The position numbers and the translations under genes are program-made. DNA of 64,000 bases from Clusia tigrina (Eukaryota > Arthropoda > Insecta > Diptera > Clusiidae), in the NCBI GenBank assembly GCA_920105625.2, contig OV050030.1, positions 194,737,887 to 194,801,886 on the forward strand, in the 5' to 3' direction. Positions 8,640 to 16,577 of the stretch are shown here, piece after piece (within the stretch, counting starts at the first letter, position 1; each line of letters starts with the position of its first letter). Under the pieces are notes generated by a model that did no database searches, was not told the DNA's origin, and was given only the letters and a program-made list of their open reading frames with translations.

Positions 8640-11135
8640 ATCCTCCAGCCATTCCACATTACTGGCTGTTTGTTCATTAGCAGCGTCACCTGCATTGCTA
8701 ACATTTCTTGTTGCATCAGTTTTATCCTTTTGCATTCTCTCGGCCTTCTCCTTATCTGACCGTGCTTTGGACCTCGTTTGCACTACTGATACTTTCTGTG
8801 CCTGCGGTACTCTGCTGAGTGCATCGGCATTCAGATTCTTTTTCCCAGGTTTGTATATGATTTCAAAATCATACTCAGACAATTTGTGTCTGAACCTGGC
8901 TAGCCTAGACGTTTGGTCTTTCAAATTGGCTATGCCTCTCAACGGCTGGTGATCAGTGTATATCTTAAATGGGCGTCCTAGCAGATATGCCCTAAAATTC
9001 TTTGTAGCCCACACTATGGCTAGAAATTCCTTTTCTATTGTGGAGTATCTTTTCTCCGTATCGCTAAGCGCTCTGCTTGCGAATGCTATTGGTCGGTCAT
9101 TACCGACTTCCCCTTGTGACAATACTGCCCCTAATGCTTCATTGCTAGCATCAGTGGTCAACAAAAAAGTTTGCTCAAAGTCGGGGTATGCCAAAATCGG
9201 TGGCGAGCTAATTATTTCTTTTAGCCCCTCGAATGCCTGCTGACATCTCTCTGTCCATTCGAACTTTGCCTCTTTTCGTAGCAACTTGTTAATTGGCAAC
9301 GCAATTCCGGCTAGTCCTTCCACGAACTTTCTATAATAGTTCACTAGTCCTAGGAATGCTTGCACTTCCTTTTTGTTTCTCGGAATCGCTAGATTTTTAA
9401 CGCATTCCACCTTCTGCGGGTCAGGCAGTGCTCCTGCCTCTGAGCAACGATGGCCTAAATAAACCACCTCTCTTCGCAAAAATTGACACTTCTCCGTGTT
9501 CAATTTCAAATTGTGTTCTCGTAATTTCTGGAGCACCTTGCACAAGCGTTGCGAATGCTGCTGCAAGTTCTTCCCATAAATTACAATATCATCGAGGTAC
9601 ACAAAACAATCTAACCCTTGCAAGCCTGTTAGCACATGGTTCATTAGCCTTTGGAAGGTAGCCGGTGCTCCTGTTAATCCAAACGGCATTCTATTAAACT
9701 CATAATGCCCCAAACCGGTGCTGAACGCGGTTTTCTGCTTATCTTGGGTATCCACCAGAACTTGGTGGTAGCCACTCGCTAAATCAAGTGTAGAAAAATA
9801 TCTACTGTGTCCCAATTGATCAAGAATTTCTTCTATCCTTGGTATCGGGAACACCTGCTTGATAGTGGCGTCGTTCAATTTCCTAAAATCGACGACCATT
9901 CTCCACTTCTTCTGACCCTGAGCACCTCCCTTCTTTGGTACCAAAATTATTGGTGAGTTCCAAGGCGAGATACTCGGTGAAATTATGTTATCTTTTAACA
10001 TCCCTTCCACTTGCCTGTTTACCTCATCTTTGTGAGCCTGTGGCAATCTGTACTGTTTCTGGTTAATTGGTGCTTGATCCACTCTAGTAGGTATTTCATG
10101 CTCTACCTCTGGTGTATATGTTAACTGGTCTCCTTCCAGCAAAAATATGTCATGGAATGACGCACAAATGGCTTCTATTGATGCCTTCTCTTCTGAATTC
10201 ACGCTTGGGTCTAACTTCAAGGATTCTAGCACCCTCTCCATTCTTTTTCTTATATCTACCTGCTTAATCTGATTCACCGATCTATAATTCGGTTCCTTAA
10301 AATTATCATAGCTAGTGAACTTGGGCCTAAAATCCTCATCCATCAGGTAGTCCTTTTCCGATGCGTTGAGTACGCAAGCGTACACCTTACCCTTGTCAAC
10401 GTGCGTTATGGTTTCTCCCATATATACGCCCTCCGCTAGCTGCTGCTTGTGCAACACAAGAGTCCTAAGTTTTGTGTTTACATGCATAGTAACTACTCTG
10501 GTTGACCTTGCATTCACTACCTCCATACAATTCTTAGCCTTACTCACGGTTCCTTCCTGACATGACATTAATGGAAAAGTAAGGATTCTATGCTTATTGT
10601 TATCATAGAATGATAACTGCTTGTCGAGCGCATCCAGTATGGTGCGTCCGAAAATATTATCGCGGCCAATTATCCCATCAGCCGGGATACCTTTCCTATC
10701 GACTTCCACTGCGTGCATTCTAAAACTCATACCCTTAACTCCACTGTGCCCTATTCTGAGCGACCCCAATGTCCTAATGCACCCTCCAAACGCTCCGTTA
10801 AGCGTTCTTAAGTCCATTTGATTAATGTCTAGCCCCTTCCTTAAAACACTAGATTTTACGAGGCTAGTGTCCGCCCCTGAATCTACTAATAGCACTAGCT
10901 TTCCACTCGCTGCCTCCTCGCAGGGTATCTCGATGAAGGCATCACCTATCCTGCTCATAGCGAAGCAACCTCCTTTTGTTCCCAATATGGACGTGTATCC
11001 ACTCCCTAACTCTTCGTGATACTGGAGAGCCTCTTGCTCCTCCTTCTCCTGGACTGTAGTTCCTATATCACTAGTCCCACGTACTTCCGGCCTTATTATT
11101 ACTACCTTTCTTTTGGCTTTCCAGTCTATTGGCAT
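8637..11135 (-). CDS. pol: Element 1 pol: protease, reverse transcriptase, RNase H
   Basis: Translation probably enters this frame by -1 slippage at 11153-11159, not at the ATG at 11135. Residue numbers are from that ATG. An aspartic protease motif LLVDSGADTSLV has its catalytic DSG at 85-87. Reverse transcriptase spans roughly 350-560, with YLDDIVIY (YLDD 513-516) as metal-binding catalytic box and MPFGLTGAPATFQ before it. RNase H follows with TDAS at 661-664, EKEFLAIVWA near 701 and YTDHQPL near 727. The order PR-RT-RH-IN and the sequence of these boxes place it in Ty3/gypsy. The frame ends at TGA 8637-8639, within a linker between RNase H and the integrase zinc finger, so full-length Pol would need readthrough or an undamaged copy. 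Confidence 0.93.
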   Translation of the reverse strand: MPIDWKAKRKVVIIRPEVRGTSDIGTTVQEKEEQEALQYHEELGSGYTSILGTKGGCFAMSRIGDAFIEIPCEEAASGKLVLLVDSGADTSLVKSSVLRKGLDINQMDLRTLNGAFGGCIRTLGSLRIGHSGVKGMSFRMHAVEVDRKGIPADGIIGRDNIFGRTILDALDKQLSFYDNNKHRILTFPLMSCQEGTVSKAKNCMEVVNARSTRVVTMHVNTKLRTLVLHKQQLAEGVYMGETITHVDKGKVYACVLNASEKDYLMDEDFRPKFTSYDNFKEPNYRSVNQIKQVDIRKRMERVLESLKLDPSVNSEEKASIEAICASFHDIFLLEGDQLTYTPEVEHEIPTRVDQAPINQKQYRLPQAHKDEVNRQVEGMLKDNIISPSISPWNSPIILVPKKGGAQGQKKWRMVVDFRKLNDATIKQVFPIPRIEEILDQLGHSRYFSTLDLASGYHQVLVDTQDKQKTAFSTGLGHYEFNRMPFGLTGAPATFQRLMNHVLTGLQGLDCFVYLDDIVIYGKNLQQHSQRLCKVLQKLREHNLKLNTEKCQFLRREVVYLGHRCSEAGALPDPQKVECVKNLAIPRNKKEVQAFLGLVNYYRKFVEGLAGIALPINKLLRKEAKFEWTERCQQAFEGLKEIISSPPILAYPDFEQTFLLTTDASNEALGAVLSQGEVGNDRPIAFASRALSDTEKRYSTIEKEFLAIVWATKNFRAYLLGRPFKIYTDHQPLRGIANLKDQTSRLARFRHKLSEYDFEIIYKPGKKNLNADALSRVPQAQKVSVVQTRSKARSDKEKAERMQKDKTDATRNVSNAGDAANEQTASNVEWLED

Positions 11136-12958
11136 CGACTGGGCCGCTGGAAGTTTCCCTGGTTCCTTTGTTGGGATTGTCTATCCCTGCATTCCGCTGC
11201 CCGATGTCCCATCTGTCCACATGAGAAACATCTCAACCCTTGTTTGGTGTTGCTTATCCTTGCTTCAGTTTTGAAAGGATTTCTTCCTTGGTTAATTCCT
11301 TCTGTTGAATTAACTCGGGTACTACTGAAGTTACCCCTGCTGTCCCTCAAGGGTGGAACCGGGCGCCTCGTAGCTGGCTGCCTTTTACTCTGATTCCATT
11401 CTGTGTCTCCATGGCACTGTCTACTTGCCTCATGACGATATGTTTGGCACTCCATACAGTAGGGCGTGTTTTTCCGTGTAACGCACTCATCCCTTGTATG
11501 ACCTTGCTTACGGCAGAACGAACATGTGGGTGCCCTCTGTACAAACCCCTTGTACGGATTTCTCGGATTCGCGGCTCTGTTGTCGGAGACACCGGGATTA
11601 TATGCTCCTCTGTATATGTTTGGGACGCAATTACTTCCATCTCTGTTCACGACAGCGGCGGTGAACATGTCCTGTCTATTTTCCAACATGTGTACCTCAC
11701 CTAACCCAGCCGTACTCCGTTCCACGAGAACTTGTGCTCTAATCGCTTCTTCTACTAATTCCTCAAGAGATCCTGTTCTGCTATTCAACATATGAATCTT
11801 TAGAACGGAGTTGCGGAGCCCCACCACGAAAGTTGTCAACACCGACTCGTCAACTTCGTGTAATAACGCTGTATCTCCAATGCCATTGTACTTATTCCTG
11901 ATTATTTCCTGGGCCATCATCTGAAGTGACTCTAAACGCCTGGCAAAGGCACGTATGTCTTCACTTGCCAGCTGCTTCCCGATTCTTATTTCTTGGGTTA
12001 TGTCTTCCAAAGATCTCTCCTTCAGATAAGTTCTCCTTATAAGACCGTAAAGCTCGTCCACACTGGCGAATTGCTTTGGCAACACAAGGTTGTACGCGTC
12101 TCCAAATAACCTTTGCTTAACACAGTCGAAGAAATCCTCCAACTCATCAGGGCTTATGCTTCGCTTTGCAAGCTCACAACCTTGAATGAATCTGCTAACT
12201 TCTGACCGTAAATCTTCTGAAGCTGCACCAGTAAACACAGGTACTAGCCTGGCCACTGTCTTTGAAATCTCCTCTACACCCATTTTGCGTATATTTGTTT
12301 TACTTATGACCGGTAAAACTTGAGCGCTATCTTTATGAGTGGTTCCTAGCTTCACTTCTCCCGGATCTGAGAGGTAATTGACCAATGACGGACTCAAACT
12401 AATTAGTCTTCGATCGTTTGTTCGTACAGGCGAAATACTGTCCACAGTATTGGGCCTTTCCTGTACCGTTACGGCTTCTGGCTCCTTTGGCGGATATTCC
12501 TTATTTTTATTAGTTATCGGACTTCCTGGAGAAAAAGGCTTGACACCGATTTCAGATGCGCCAAACAAAAATCCCGCTTCCCTCTCTTCACTCAATACTA
12601 ATCTGGGCTTTACCACTCGGTTTATCCCTTCTGGTGTTAGATACTCCGGCCAGCGCACTTCCGGTGGCAATGTCAATACCGTCTGTGTAAAGCCAGCCGA
12701 TGCTGATTTTGATCTCTCCCTATTCAGTGAGACCCTATTGGTCGCCCGTCCTCTTTTTAATTCCGCACACTCCTTTTCCAACAGCGATGCTGCTTCCTCT
12801 GTCTCCGTCAATCTCTGAGAAAGTTCCTTTACACTATTCTCGAGATACTCTTTTTGTGCTCTCAAATCTTCTGTTTTCTCCTGAGATTTAAATAACTTTT
12901 CTTCTGTCCTTTTTTGGATTGCCGTTAAGGCTTGATCCGCTACTTCTAATGGTGACAC
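11126..12958 (-). CDS. gag: Element 1 gag, C-terminal part (coiled coil, capsid, zinc knuckles)
   Basis: The structural polyprotein that forms the virus-like particle and packages the RNA. The segment is in the same frame as 12986-13459 and separated from it only by an in-frame TAG; its first listed codon is GTG, so it has no start of its own. Residues about 10-72 are rich in E, K, Q and L and look like a coiled coil. The middle (about 200-460) has the helical, charged character of a capsid region. Three cysteine clusters follow: CSFCRKQGHTRDEC (479-492, CX2CX4HX4C), an irregular CMEC...H...C (about 502-515) and CFSCGQMGHRAAEC (577-590, canonical). The stop lies 10 bp inside the pol frame, and a slippery heptamer precedes it. 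Confidence 0.85.
   Translation of the reverse strand: MSPLEVADQALTAIQKRTEEKLFKSQEKTEDLRAQKEYLENSVKELSQRLTETEEAASLLEKECAELKRGRATNRVSLNRERSKSASAGFTQTVLTLPPEVRWPEYLTPEGINRVVKPRLVLSEEREAGFLFGASEIGVKPFSPGSPITNKNKEYPPKEPEAVTVQERPNTVDSISPVRTNDRRLISLSPSLVNYLSDPGEVKLGTTHKDSAQVLPVISKTNIRKMGVEEISKTVARLVPVFTGAASEDLRSEVSRFIQGCELAKRSISPDELEDFFDCVKQRLFGDAYNLVLPKQFASVDELYGLIRRTYLKERSLEDITQEIRIGKQLASEDIRAFARRLESLQMMAQEIIRNKYNGIGDTALLHEVDESVLTTFVVGLRNSVLKIHMLNSRTGSLEELVEEAIRAQVLVERSTAGLGEVHMLENRQDMFTAAVVNRDGSNCVPNIYRGAYNPGVSDNRAANPRNPYKGFVQRAPTCSFCRKQGHTRDECVTRKNTPYCMECQTYRHEASRQCHGDTEWNQSKRQPATRRPVPPLRDSRGNFSSTRVNSTEGINQGRNPFKTEARISNTKQGLRCFSCGQMGHRAAECRDRQSQQRNQGNFQRPSRCQ
11131..11159 (-). promoter_or_regulatory. 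Element 1 gag-pol -1 frameshift signal
   Basis: In the gag frame the transcript reads CAG-GGA-AAC, giving the X-XXY-YYZ heptamer GGGAAAC (11159-11153). Slipping back one base enters the pol frame, which is open from there, 25 nt before the gag stop. Ten bases downstream a perfect 6-bp inverted repeat (CCAGTC, 10-nt loop, GACTGG) could form the stimulatory hairpin. The heptamer type is well known in retroviral -1 frameshifting; use of this site is inferred. Confidence 0.72.
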
Positions 12959-12985
12959 AGCTCCTCCGGCGTTCGCCTGCCTCCA

Positions 12986-13459
12986 CTATTCCTGAGCTTC
13001 TTCCCTGCTCGTACTCGCTTCGAACTGGTCAACTATTTTCCCAGTAAACAGTTTCACCTCTGACTGTATTGATTTCAATCTGTTCCTTATTTCCTCGTCT
13101 GGCGAAACCAAACTCACAATCTCTTGTCCTAGTCCCTCTAATTCAGAACTAAATGTATCTGCCCATTCGTTGACCAGGCTATTTATGTAGTCTGCGTAAT
13201 TTTCCGCAAAATATTTTCCCTTGCCGTACTCAACTGCGTGAGGCAACAACAGTCCGTGATTATTGTTGAACTCTCTCCCCAGATTTTGCAACTGTGTTAT
13301 TCGCTTGCGGTAATACACGTCGTCCTTACGTAACCTGCCGTCTTTCTTAAAATTACGGACCAGTTCTTCAATCGCTTCGCCAATTTGCTCCTGCCTCAGC
13401 AGTAATCCTTGCGCTTCCTTCGTCATATCCCAAATGCCAGAACTGATGGCGTATCCCAA
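12986..13459 (-). CDS. gag: Element 1 gag, N-terminal part, ended by a premature TAG
   Basis: The frame opens directly after a TAA; the first ATG is at 13426 (codon 12), which I take as the gag start, giving about 146 residues before the TAG at 12986-12988. The protein is charged and helical, without signal peptide or membrane segment. The next in-frame segment (to 11126) continues as Gag without a frame change, so the TAG is probably a point mutation in a gag of about 765 codons. An alternative is two separate proteins, but the downstream segment has no good initiation codon. Confidence 0.7.
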   Translation of the reverse strand: MGYAISSGIWDMTKEAQGLLLRQEQIGEAIEELVRNFKKDGRLRKDDVYYRKRITQLQNLGREFNNNHGLLLPHAVEYGKGKYFAENYADYINSLVNEWADTFSSELEGLGQEIVSLVSPDEEIRNRLKSIQSEVKLFTGKIVDQFEASTSREEAQE

Positions 13460-13799
13460 TTACAAATAAAAATCCAATAATTATTAAAACTTGTTACAAT
13501 ATTTTATTCTGTCTTACTTAATACAAATTTATTTAAAAAACACATTCCACCGTAAATTCTATCTTAATATTCCTTTAACTTCCATCATAAGTTCTATGTT
13601 CGCTGTCTACCGGCGACCATTAAGTCCTTCCTTCAATGCAAATTGGTCCTTGGCTTCCTCACCAATACTCCTTGTTTTCCTCTCACCATCTTTAATAAAT
13701 CCATAGAAAAGGCCAATGTTTGTAAAAACCGAAATTTGATTTACCGGCAAAAGTGTCTTGATTCATTCCCGGAAATTTGAACCCATATTTAAAAATAAA
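13427..13799 (-). other. Element 1 leader between PBS and gag
   Basis: No open frame was recognised between the putative primer binding site and the gag ATG at 13426. Position and AT-rich character fit a 5' untranslated leader that would carry packaging signals. Confidence 0.5.
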
Positions 13800-13817
13800 C
13801 CCGTAACGTATGCGCCA
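13800..13817 (-). other. Element 1 putative primer binding site
   Basis: The minus strand reads TGGCGCATACGTTACGGG. It starts with the TGG needed to pair with a tRNA 3' CCA end and lies between LTR-like sequence and the gag leader. I cannot assign the tRNA with confidence, and the preceding bases do not end in the canonical CA, so this boundary is tentative. Confidence 0.4.
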
Positions 13818-13896
13818 CATAATAATAGCGTTTAAATGTTTTCTTCAACATTGCTACGCAAATCGTAGTTTCCGAACTACAAAAAACTTTGATGCA

Positions 13897-13910
13897 ACAA
13901 CACGTGTTGT
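13897..13910. other. 14-bp perfect palindrome with CACGTG core
   Basis: ACAACACGTGTTGT is identical on both strands. In RNA it could act as a self-complementary loop (dimer linkage); as DNA it contains an E-box. Either role is inference. Confidence 0.5.
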
Positions 13911-14328
13911 AAACACCTCTTGAAATATTTTTGCCTAATACCCTAAGCTCAAATGCCAATCATTTAAATCAAACCACAAAAATTCAGAACTTCAGAATTT
14001 AAACAATACAAAATAATTTAATTATTTCCAAAATAGATGGCATGGCTCAATAGACAATACAAATGTCCCTCACGACAAACAAACTCAAAACCCCTACCAA
14101 AAAAATCCTCACAGCTAGGATGAACAAACATAGACCGTCCGATCATACTGACGGTTTATGGTTGCAATACAAAGCTGCGTGCAACAGCGCAAACGCGCCT
14201 ATAGGTTGCGACTTCTTTGACCAGCGCTACGGCGCCTTCAGGGTCGCAGAAGTATCTACTTAAATTACGCTACTATACACTCTACTCACCATAATTTTTT
14301 TTTTTCCGATGACATCTTTTTCCTTTGG

Positions 14329-14375
14329 GTCCTTGGAATTCGTTGCAGGTTGAGGTCCTTCGAATTCGTTGCAGG
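14329..14375. repeat. Short direct duplication
   Basis: GTCCTTGGAATTCGTTGCAG at 14329 recurs at 14355 with one change (TTC for TTG before GAATTC), a 26-bp period, within the inferred LTR of element 1 next to element 2. Confidence 0.7.
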
Positions 14376-14407
14376 ATGTCTCACTGCTTCAGGGTTCCTT
14401 GCCCTGG

Positions 14408-14619
14408 GAATTTTGGGTTAAGCAACAGCGGCACATGACAAAATGTTCTGTAATCCGAGAATATGTTTTTGAGTTAAATGTTTTTAGATTCTTTATTCGG
14501 TTAATTGTTTCGAAACCATTGTATGTATGTTTCGAAACAATTAATTTATGTTGCCCAATTGACTGGCAGTTTGGTTGAAACCTGAGGTTTCTCAAGTGAC
14601 GTTGATGTCGACATGACCC
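14408..14619 (-). repeat. Element 2 3' LTR, truncated to 212 bp
   Basis: Identical without gaps to 20739-20950, the U3 side of the 5' LTR. The remaining 348 bp of the 5' LTR (20391-20738, with polyA signal) have no counterpart left of 14408. The 3' LTR has therefore lost its R-U5 side. Confidence 0.9.
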
Positions 14620-16045
14620 CTCCCCCCTTGGATTGAGAACTCTCCTGAGTTTGAGGGTTGACGATACTTATCTTAAGTGTTCTGTTCTTTCTTACAAAAT
14701 ATATGTATACAAATATTGCTGATAGGGATAATATCATAAGAGAAGAAATAAGTACAGTTGTAAAATTCTTTCTGTGATACTTTAATTCTTTTATTTTTTC
14801 TATGTTTTCTATTTGTTGAATAACAATTTCTTCAAAGGTTAGTTGGGTTTTTGAACTATTTAATTTTTTTATTGATGGTACAGCAAATCTTTCATGAAAT
14901 ATTAATTCTTTATTTGAAAAATGTTCTTCATTTACTTTTATTTTACAATCATTAAAAGAAATTAAGTAGTTTCCATTCAGTTTAGTTTTTCTATAATCAC
15001 ATGTACTATTTAATTGTGAATTTATTTGATTTTTTAACAAAATTAGACCAGGTTTTATATTAATAATTTCTGAATGTTTGTTTTTGACTTTTAGACAGTT
15101 ATCTTTGTAAATACATAGCTTTGATTTTTTTAAGTTTTTAATGTTTACATCACTATTATAATCATAAAAAGTATTATTTATTTTTATTACTTCTTGAATA
15201 CTAATAAGTAATTCTTCATGTTTTGCGTTTGAAACGGGTACTACTAATGATCTTGGTACAGAAAGCATATTTTTAGGAATTTCTATTACAAATATAATTT
15301 CGTTATTTTTATATTCACCTACACCTAGTCGTATGTTTCTAAGTTTGTCAATGTCGATGTTGTATCGAGTTATTTCGTCGTCCGTTAATATGTTACTTGT
15401 CATTATGTCGAGTCTTGCTGAAGCGATGTTATTTTGTATATGTTCAATGTGATCCTCCAAAATTTTAATTTTTAATAAAAAGTCTAAGTAAAGAAATTGC
15501 GCATACATTCTTGAATTCGTTTCTTCTATGTCATTAAATTTTTCATTTATTTTATTTCTGTCCGACTCTATTGTTTTCCTTAGCATTTCGAATGTTTTAT
15601 TAAAATGGTCATTTATTTGGATATTTTTGTTAATATTTTCAATTGCCATATGATTATTTGTGTCAATAATTTTTAAATGTTCTTCTATTTCTGTCCTATC
15701 ATTGTCGTCCATTGTCCCATAAAGCCATTTAAGTCCTGTTCCAAAAATGTTTATAAGTCCCCTCTTCTGTCTATGTGGTAGGATGGTTTGAATTTTCCGT
15801 CTAAGTGTTTTAAGTTGTGAATTTAAAAGTTGCTTGTTTTCTAATAACTTTAATTGTTGTATTTCGGATGTAAAGTCGTCTATGATACTTTCTATTTCGG
15901 ATGGGTTAATTATATGTAAAATCATGTTGTAGTTCTTAATGATTTGTGCGTTTTCCAGTTTTATTTCAATGAATCCATCGTCGGTTTCTATTTTGTCGAT
16001 CATAAGTGTTCCACAAGCCTTAGTTATCATTATTAGTAAGGTCAA
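14546..16045 (-). CDS. env: Element 2 env: F-like envelope glycoprotein
   Basis: The frame opens with TTG at 16045 and overlaps the end of pol by 26 bp; the first ATG is at 16030. In errantiviruses Env is made from a spliced RNA, so the true start may differ. A hydrophobic N-terminus (LTLLIMITKACGTLM) could be a signal peptide. RQKR at 92-95 followed by GLINIFGTGLKWLYG resembles the furin site and fusion peptide of errantiviral Env and baculovirus F proteins, which mediate membrane fusion. A membrane segment lies at about 428-451, followed by a basic residue pair and a tail of about 48 residues. The coding region runs through the polypurine tract (encoding KGGGV) and ends in the LTR. The frame is open throughout, unlike pol. 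Confidence 0.85.
   Translation of the reverse strand: MTLLIMITKACGTLMIDKIETDDGFIEIKLENAQIIKNYNMILHIINPSEIESIIDDFTSEIQQLKLLENKQLLNSQLKTLRRKIQTILPHRQKRGLINIFGTGLKWLYGTMDDNDRTEIEEHLKIIDTNNHMAIENINKNIQINDHFNKTFEMLRKTIESDRNKINEKFNDIEETNSRMYAQFLYLDFLLKIKILEDHIEHIQNNIASARLDIMTSNILTDDEITRYNIDIDKLRNIRLGVGEYKNNEIIFVIEIPKNMLSVPRSLVVPVSNAKHEELLISIQEVIKINNTFYDYNSDVNIKNLKKSKLCIYKDNCLKVKNKHSEIINIKPGLILLKNQINSQLNSTCDYRKTKLNGNYLISFNDCKIKVNEEHFSNKELIFHERFAVPSIKKLNSSKTQLTFEEIVIQQIENIEKIKELKYHRKNFTTVLISSLMILSLSAIFVYIYFVRKNRTLKISIVNPQTQESSQSKGGGVMSTSTSLEKPQVSTKLPVNWAT
14617..14629 (-). other. Element 2 polypurine tract
   Basis: The minus strand reads AAGGGGGGAGGGG just before the LTR start (about TCATGTCGAC). 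All 13 bases are purines. The tract is also coding, as it lies inside env. Its last three bases overlap the segment shared with the 5' LTR, so the exact LTR start is uncertain by a few bases. Confidence 0.85.
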
Positions 16046-16577
16046 AACGAGTAATGTCCAATTGATCTGAAAATTTGGTTGGTCTTTTAATATTTGTTGG
16101 ATGAATATTTTCTATCTTTAATCTTCTATATCTTGGTTCGTATTTGTGTCTGAGTGCTTTATAATTCTTTACATATCCTTCTTGTTTATTGTGTGTAAAA
16201 TCCTCACGTTTCCTGTTAAGTTTATCAATATTTTGCTCTTTTTTACTTTGAATTAACTGCCTAATTTTTTCTTTATCGATTTTACCTTCTTCTACATCAA
16301 TAGGTTTTTCTTTTAGAGTTGAATGCACTGATCTGTTATACCATTCTACACATTTAAATATACGTTCTTGCGTCGATAAACTAGACTTTTCTGCTTCTAG
16401 TGCTCTGAATTTTTCAGCAATAGTGCTATGGAATCTTTCTATGTCGGAATTTCCAGTGTGACTATTGGGTTTTGTAAAATGCACTAATATTTCTTCTTGT
16501 CTCATAAATTCTCTAACATTGACAGAATTGAACTCGTTATCCATAACAATTTTGTCTGGTTTACTTTTTATTGACAA
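16020..16577 (-). CDS. pol: Element 2 pol, C-terminal integrase fragment in a shifted frame
   Basis: Continuation of integrase in a different frame from the main pol frame (overlap 16561-16577); its first listed codon is TTG. It carries the second catalytic aspartate (KIVMDNEF, D13) and the glutamate (SDIERFHSTIAEKF, E47), with 33 residues between, and a basic C-terminus. The first catalytic aspartate (IIHVDVYTNKK) is in the upstream frame. Reading across the break, the first two aspartates are about 42 residues apart, against 60 in element 1, so roughly 50-55 nt seem to be missing along with the frame change. The integrase of this copy is therefore expected to be dead. Confidence 0.85.
   Translation of the reverse strand: MSIKSKPDKIVMDNEFNSVNVREFMRQEEILVHFTKPNSHTGNSDIERFHSTIAEKFRALEAEKSSLSTQERIFKCVEWYNRSVHSTLKEKPIDVEEGKIDKEKIRQLIQSKKEQNIDKLNRKREDFTHNKQEGYVKNYKALRHKYEPRYRRLKIENIHPTNIKRPTKFSDQLDITRFDLTNNDN

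Larger units (their letters stand above)
13818..14407 (-). repeat. Element 1 5' LTR, inner part (downstream of the element 2 insertion)
   Basis: Non-coding sequence between the putative PBS of element 1 and the left end of element 2. By position it is the R-U5 side of the 5' LTR begun at 21410-20951. It cannot be verified against the 3' LTR, because that copy is truncated before this part. It contains a perfect 14-bp palindrome (13897-13910) and a 26-bp-period duplication (14329-14375). Some sequence at 14407 may have been lost together with the end of element 2. Confidence 0.5.

Noticed and set aside
8431..8952. Plus-strand frame of 173 codons, and others antisense to pol and gag (12378-12818, 11016-11393, 18791-19234)
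   Set aside because: Shadows of strongly coding minus-strand frames; no recognisable motifs.
14063..14263. Plus-strand frame of 66 codons in the inferred element 1 LTR
   Set aside because: Isolated and short, on the opposite strand to the element, with no motif.
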